DNA of 64,000 nucleotides from Dyadobacter chenwenxiniae (lineage in GTDB: Bacteria > Bacteroidota > Bacteroidia > Cytophagales > Spirosomataceae), in NCBI RefSeq assembly GCF_022869785.1, contig NZ_CP094997.1, forward strand, positions 558,001-622,000, in the 5' to 3' direction. Made by a program: the position numbers and the translations under genes. Shown in pieces: positions 60,657 to 64,000 of the stretch; position 1 is the stretch's first letter, and each line of letters begins with the position of its first letter. A model generated the notes under the pieces. It saw only the letters and a list, made by a program, of their open reading frames with translations, was not told where the DNA came from and did not search any database.

Positions 60657-61477
60657 GTGCTGGTTTGATTTCCATTTCAAAGCTTACCGCTTGCCTTTTG
60701 TTCATTTGTTCCGCGCTTGCACATGCGCAGCAACCATCATCCAACTCGCCTCAGGCAGTTCCACTGGACTCTGTATTGGCGGTAAAACCGGACAGCGGCG
60801 TCAAGCCCCCTCCGCCGTTGTTCGACACCATTCGCTACCGTTTCATGGGCGATGGGAACTTTGCGCGGGGGAACGTTAACCGCAGTCTCGTTGTGCTCAG
60901 GGCAGAGTTGACATTTAGTGGCCCTGCCATTAATGTGGCAACCAATCCGCGCTTTACGTATGGCAAGCAAAGTGGCATATTGGCTGAAAGGGACAGCTAT
61001 GTCGACCTTTTTGTTGACGTCTTTAAAAAGCGCAAAACATATGCGTTTGGACTGGGGGTGCTGGAAACGAGTAATTTACGGCGCATCGACTTGCGGAAAA
61101 TGATCGGTGCAGGAGTAGGCTACCGTCTTGTAAGAACCAAATCCAATGACATGAGCCTGACCAATGCGATTCTGTACGAATCCACCAATTTTCGGGAAAT
61201 CTCAACTGTGACCACCATACGGAATTCGTTTCGTGTGAAGGGCAAACATTCTTTGCTGCAAGACAAGATCCGTATAAACCACCTTACCTTCCTACAACCG
61301 GCGTTGAACGATTTTTCCAACCTGCGCTGGAACACCATCATTTCCTTCGAATTGCCTTTAAACAAGTGGGTTACATTGCGAACAAGCTTTGAAAACTCGT
61401 ACGAAAGCGTAGTGGAAACCACCCGGAAACGAAATGATTCCCGGATCACGTTCGGGGTTTCGGTGGGGAACAAATAA
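60653..61477 (+). CDS. DUF481-like outer membrane beta-barrel protein
   Basis: About 274 residues starting at the ATG that overlaps the rpiB stop (ATGA). A signal peptide MSAGLISISKLTACLLFICS ends at about ALAHAQ. The mature part has amphipathic strands with RYRFMGDGNFARGNVNRSLV, FVDVFKKRKTYAFGLGVLET and NRITFGVSVGN-like segments typical of DUF481/YdiY outer membrane proteins. The longer frame from 60527 lies inside rpiB and is not used. No enzyme role is suggested. Confidence 0.82.
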   Translation: MSAGLISISKLTACLLFICSALAHAQQPSSNSPQAVPLDSVLAVKPDSGVKPPPPLFDTIRYRFMGDGNFARGNVNRSLVVLRAELTFSGPAINVATNPRFTYGKQSGILAERDSYVDLFVDVFKKRKTYAFGLGVLETSNLRRIDLRKMIGAGVGYRLVRTKSNDMSLTNAILYESTNFREISTVTTIRNSFRVKGKHSLLQDKIRINHLTFLQPALNDFSNLRWNTIISFELPLNKWVTLRTSFENSYESVVETTRKRNDSRITFGVSVGNK

Positions 61478-61587
61478 TGGCGGCTGAGCTTGTAAGGGAA
61501 GAAGGCTGATAATGCTGTCAATGGTTGCGGTACATTATATATGCTTAAAATGTGCTTTGTATAGTATCACAACTTTTCAATCTTGAC

Positions 61588-62751
61588 ATGAAAGAATCAG
61601 ACGATAACCGCCGCCAGTTTATCAGGAATTCAGTAAGTACAGCCGCAGGATTAATGTTGCTGCCCGGCCTGGCAGAAAAGGCTTCCGCATCCGGTTTGGC
61701 GCATCCCTTGAAAGGAATAATTACACCTAATATGCCGCCAAGAATCAAATTTTCGGTGATTGGAATGAATCATGGCCACATTTACGGTCAGGTGGAGGCC
61801 GTTACGCGCGGTGGCGGTGAGCTGGTTTCGTTTTATGCCAAAGAAGCAGACCTTGCAGCAGCATTCGCCAAGCGTTACCCGCAGGCAAAGCAAGCCAAAA
61901 GTGAAGCGGAAATCCTGGACGACAAATCCATTCAACTGATCCTGAGCTCCGGCATCCCTGATGAGCGCGCGCCGCTGGGGATCCGCGTCATGAAAAGTGG
62001 AAAAGATTATATGGTCGACAAACCGGGCATCACCACGCTCGAACAGCTCGCACAAGTGCGCAAGGTGCAAAAGGAAACCAAGCGGATTTACTCGATCATG
62101 TACAGCGAGCGCCTGGAAAACCGTGCTACCATTAAGGCTGGTGAATTAATTAAGGAAGGAGTTATTGGAAAAGTCGTACAAACCATCGGCCTGGGCCCGC
62201 ATCGCATGACGCCCAAATCCCGTCCCGAATGGTTTTTTGATAAAAAGCGCTTCGGCGGAATCATTTGCGACATTGCCTCACACCAGTTTGACCAATTTTT
62301 ATTCTTTACCGGCTCTACAAAAGCTGAAATTGTTGCGTCGCAGGTCGGCAATGTGAACCATCCGCAATATCCGCAATTTGAAGATTTCGGTGACACAATG
62401 CTGCGCGGCAATGGCGGCACAGGTTACATCCGCGTAGACTGGTTCACGCCGGACGGCCTCAAATCCTGGGGCGACGGCCGCCTGACCGTCCTCGGCACCG
62501 AAGGCTACATTGAAATCCGCAAGAACATCGACATTGCTGGCCGCGAAGGGGGAAATCACCTTTTTGTAGTCAACAACAAAGAAACCCAATACGTGGATTG
62601 CAGCCAGGTAGAACTTCCGTACGGCCGCCAACTCGTAGACGACGTCCTCAACAGAACCGAAACCGCCATGTCACAGGAACATTGCTTCCTGGCCACAGAG
62701 CTGGCATTGAAAGCGCAAAAGAACGCGCAGAATGTGGCGGCGCTGAGCTAA
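61588..62751 (+). CDS. Gfo/Idh/MocA-family oxidoreductase with Tat signal
   Basis: 387 residues from ATG 61588. The N-terminal Tat signal reads NRRQFIRNSVSTAAGLMLLP. The nucleotide-binding domain follows (FSVIGMNHGHIYGQVEAVTR), then VDKPGITTLEQLAQV near the family EKP motif. The C-terminal substrate domain has GGIICDIASHQFDQFLFFTG with the HxxD-type motif. Such proteins oxidise or modify sugars with a bound NAD(P) cofactor after folded export by Tat. The substrate is unknown. The longer frame from 61552 would put extra residues before the Tat motif. Confidence 0.9.
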   Translation: MKESDDNRRQFIRNSVSTAAGLMLLPGLAEKASASGLAHPLKGIITPNMPPRIKFSVIGMNHGHIYGQVEAVTRGGGELVSFYAKEADLAAAFAKRYPQAKQAKSEAEILDDKSIQLILSSGIPDERAPLGIRVMKSGKDYMVDKPGITTLEQLAQVRKVQKETKRIYSIMYSERLENRATIKAGELIKEGVIGKVVQTIGLGPHRMTPKSRPEWFFDKKRFGGIICDIASHQFDQFLFFTGSTKAEIVASQVGNVNHPQYPQFEDFGDTMLRGNGGTGYIRVDWFTPDGLKSWGDGRLTVLGTEGYIEIRKNIDIAGREGGNHLFVVNNKETQYVDCSQVELPYGRQLVDDVLNRTETAMSQEHCFLATELALKAQKNAQNVAALS

Positions 62752-62760
62752 TTTCTGGTT

Positions 62761-62907
62761 GGAGGCATCCGGGACGTGGTTGCATCCCTCCGGGATTTCT
62801 TGTCGGCGCGGATGTCAATCGATCGTGTTACCGATATTGCATCCCTCCGGGATTTAAATTTTGGATAGGATTGAAGTTGCGAGCAATGTTGCATTGCTCC
62901 GCGATTT
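62761..62907. repeat. REP-like hairpins, GGGAT and GCGAT stem variants
   Basis: Two copies of TGCATCCCTCCGGGATTT (62781-62798 and 62838-62855), a degenerate one at 62761, and a variant TGCATTGCTCCGCGATTT (62890-62907). Each has a five-base stem and loop TCC. See also 62953-63046. Confidence 0.85.
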
Positions 62908-62952
62908 AGGCGTTTTGAATGTTGTTGGCTAGTCACCTACTTGTTACCCACA

Positions 62953-63046
62953 TTGCATGCCTCGGCATTTGAACTTCGCAAAAATGCCGGAGGCATGCAA
63001 TATAGGTAGGCAAGATATTACACAACGATGGAATGCCGGAGGCATG
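62953..63046. repeat. REP-like hairpins, GGCAT stem variants
   Basis: TTGCATGCCTCGGCATTT (62953-62970) and two copies on the opposite strand (62981-63001 and 63031-63046) share the stem ATGCC/GGCAT with loop TC or TCC. The first two make a larger inverted repeat. Together with 62761-62907 they fill the 325-base convergent gap between the Gfo gene and the last aldo/keto reductase gene, which has no other feature. Confidence 0.85.
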
Positions 63047-63076
63047 AAACGGCATCCGCTCCGTCAAACACGCTTG

Positions 63077-63919
63077 TTATTTCGACAACGCCGCAAAATC
63101 CTCATCAGACAAAGTAATGTTCGCCGCGCCCATGTTTTCCTTTAAATGTTCCAGGGAACTGGTTCCCGGGATAAGTAAAATGTGCGGTGCACGTTTCAAA
63201 AGCCAGGCCAATGCAATTTGGGAGATTGTTGCGCCATGCTTTTCAGCGATCTGAGCGATTTTGGATTGCAGCTTGTTTGGACCGGAAGCCAGGGGATACC
63301 ATGGAATGAAGGCCATGCCTTGCTGTTCAGTGTAATCCACAACTTCTTCCCATTTGCGATCGCCGAGATTGTAAAGGTTTTGCACTGAGACAATTTTGAT
63401 CACTTTTTCAGCGCGCTGAATTTGCTGAACATCAACTTCCGAAAGTCCCACATAACGGATTTTGCCAGCCTGAACGGCTTCTACGACGGGAGCTAATGTT
63501 TCCTCAATAGGGAATTTCGCATCAAATCGGTGCAACTGCCAAAGGTCGATTTTCTCCACTTTCAGGCGTCTTAAACTGCCGTCGATTGCCTCGCGGATGT
63601 GTTTCGGATTTCCGTTGACAACCCATTGGTTTGGGCCGGTGCGGTCGAATCCGCCTTTTGTGGCAATCAGCAAATCCAGCGGATAAGGATGCAGCGCGTC
63701 TGCGATCAACCCCTCATTGGTGTGTGGGCCGTAAGAATCAGCTGTATCAATAAAGTTTACGCCTGCTTCCAGGGCTGCTTTCAGGACGTTTTTCGCATTT
63801 TCGCGGTCAGGCGCATCGCCCCAAACGCCCTTGCCTGTGAGCTGCATGCCGCCATAACCCAGTCTTTTTATTTCAATTTCTCCGCCAACGCGGAATGTTT
63901 CTGCAATGGATGTGCTCAT
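63077..63919 (-). CDS. Aldo/keto reductase
   Basis: 280 residues of AKR TIM-barrel type. FIDTADSYGPHTNEGLIADA holds the catalytic Asp and Tyr, LIATKGGFDRTG the Lys and LWQLHRFDAKFP the His. The C-terminal LLIPGTSSLEHLKENM is the cofactor end. Shorter than the one at 26.2 kb and of a different subgroup, resembling pyridoxal-reductase-like members. Confidence 0.92.
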   Translation of the reverse strand: MSTSIAETFRVGGEIEIKRLGYGGMQLTGKGVWGDAPDRENAKNVLKAALEAGVNFIDTADSYGPHTNEGLIADALHPYPLDLLIATKGGFDRTGPNQWVVNGNPKHIREAIDGSLRRLKVEKIDLWQLHRFDAKFPIEETLAPVVEAVQAGKIRYVGLSEVDVQQIQRAEKVIKIVSVQNLYNLGDRKWEEVVDYTEQQGMAFIPWYPLASGPNKLQSKIAQIAEKHGATISQIALAWLLKRAPHILLIPGTSSLEHLKENMGAANITLSDEDFAALSK

Positions 63920-64000
63920 GATTTGTGTTCTGTTAAAGGTTATGAATGTATTAACCCACAGTTCGGAAATTTGATTCGCACATGGATAAATGTTAATGCG

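Overview
The window looks like ordinary chromosome from a Bacteroidota bacterium of the order Cytophagales, most like Dyadobacter or another Spirosomataceae; the genus is an inference. Supporting signs are promoters of the form TTTG-N19/20-TAnnTTTG, two secreted proteins with type IX secretion C-terminal domains, an OmpP1/FadL-like porin, the DUF1599 and DoxX-like (BT_3928-type) gene pair beside divergent folP-cdaA, DUF3822 next to coaD, and a stand-alone type-3 prolyl-tRNA synthetase. No rRNA, tRNA, CRISPR array, prophage, integrase or intact insertion sequence was seen.

Layout. 0-8.4 kb: the 3' end of dprA with an abutting AlbA_2 gene, an FKBP isomerase, proS, a Gly/Tyr-rich lipoprotein, an OmpP1/FadL-like porin, then aroK, a DoxX-like protein and DUF1599 on the minus strand. 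8.4-18 kb: folP-cdaA, rpsT, a secreted beta-propeller, an ABC-F ATPase, a GT-C-like membrane protein and a Tat/GMC oxidoreductase pair. 18-30 kb: tsaC, a RecD-like helicase, a CBS protein, two Nudix hydrolases, DUF3822-coaD, a CNNM/CorC protein with pyrE, an aldo/keto reductase and a divergent PPK1. 30-39 kb: a TetR regulator, cysE, a frameshifted lipoprotein hydrolase, a T9SS protein, an Ntn asparaginase, a GH2 enzyme and maeB. 39-46 kb: a minus-strand surface-polysaccharide cluster (SGNH protein, two GT4, GT2, WcaF, GT2, WecA/MraY-type initiator). 46-64 kb: a VOC protein, an amidohydrolase, a very large hybrid histidine kinase with a frameshift near its end, an SDR, a truncated NDH-2 remnant, corA, an FN3/T9SS protein, a GH18 chitinase, a SWIM-SNF2 ATPase, an RpiB-like isomerase coupled to a DUF481 protein, a Tat-exported Gfo/Idh/MocA oxidoreductase and a second aldo/keto reductase.

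How the genes work together. Several groups read as operons: aroK/DoxX-like/DUF1599, folP-cdaA, CNNM-pyrE, the polysaccharide cluster, and rpiB-DUF481. The chitinase, GH2 enzyme, FN3 protein and porin fit a glycan-degrading, T9SS-equipped life style.

What is unusual. I found no convincing new multi-gene system. The strongest signals are non-coding. Five families or loci of palindromic repeats all lie in tail-to-tail gaps between convergent genes. One family is a short hairpin whose stem pairs covary between copies. Two genes (abhydrolase, histidine kinase) each become intact if one base is removed. A PPK1 homologue and an ABC-F protein have altered active-site motifs, and tsaC and the RecD-like helicase appear to be transcribed as leaderless mRNAs.
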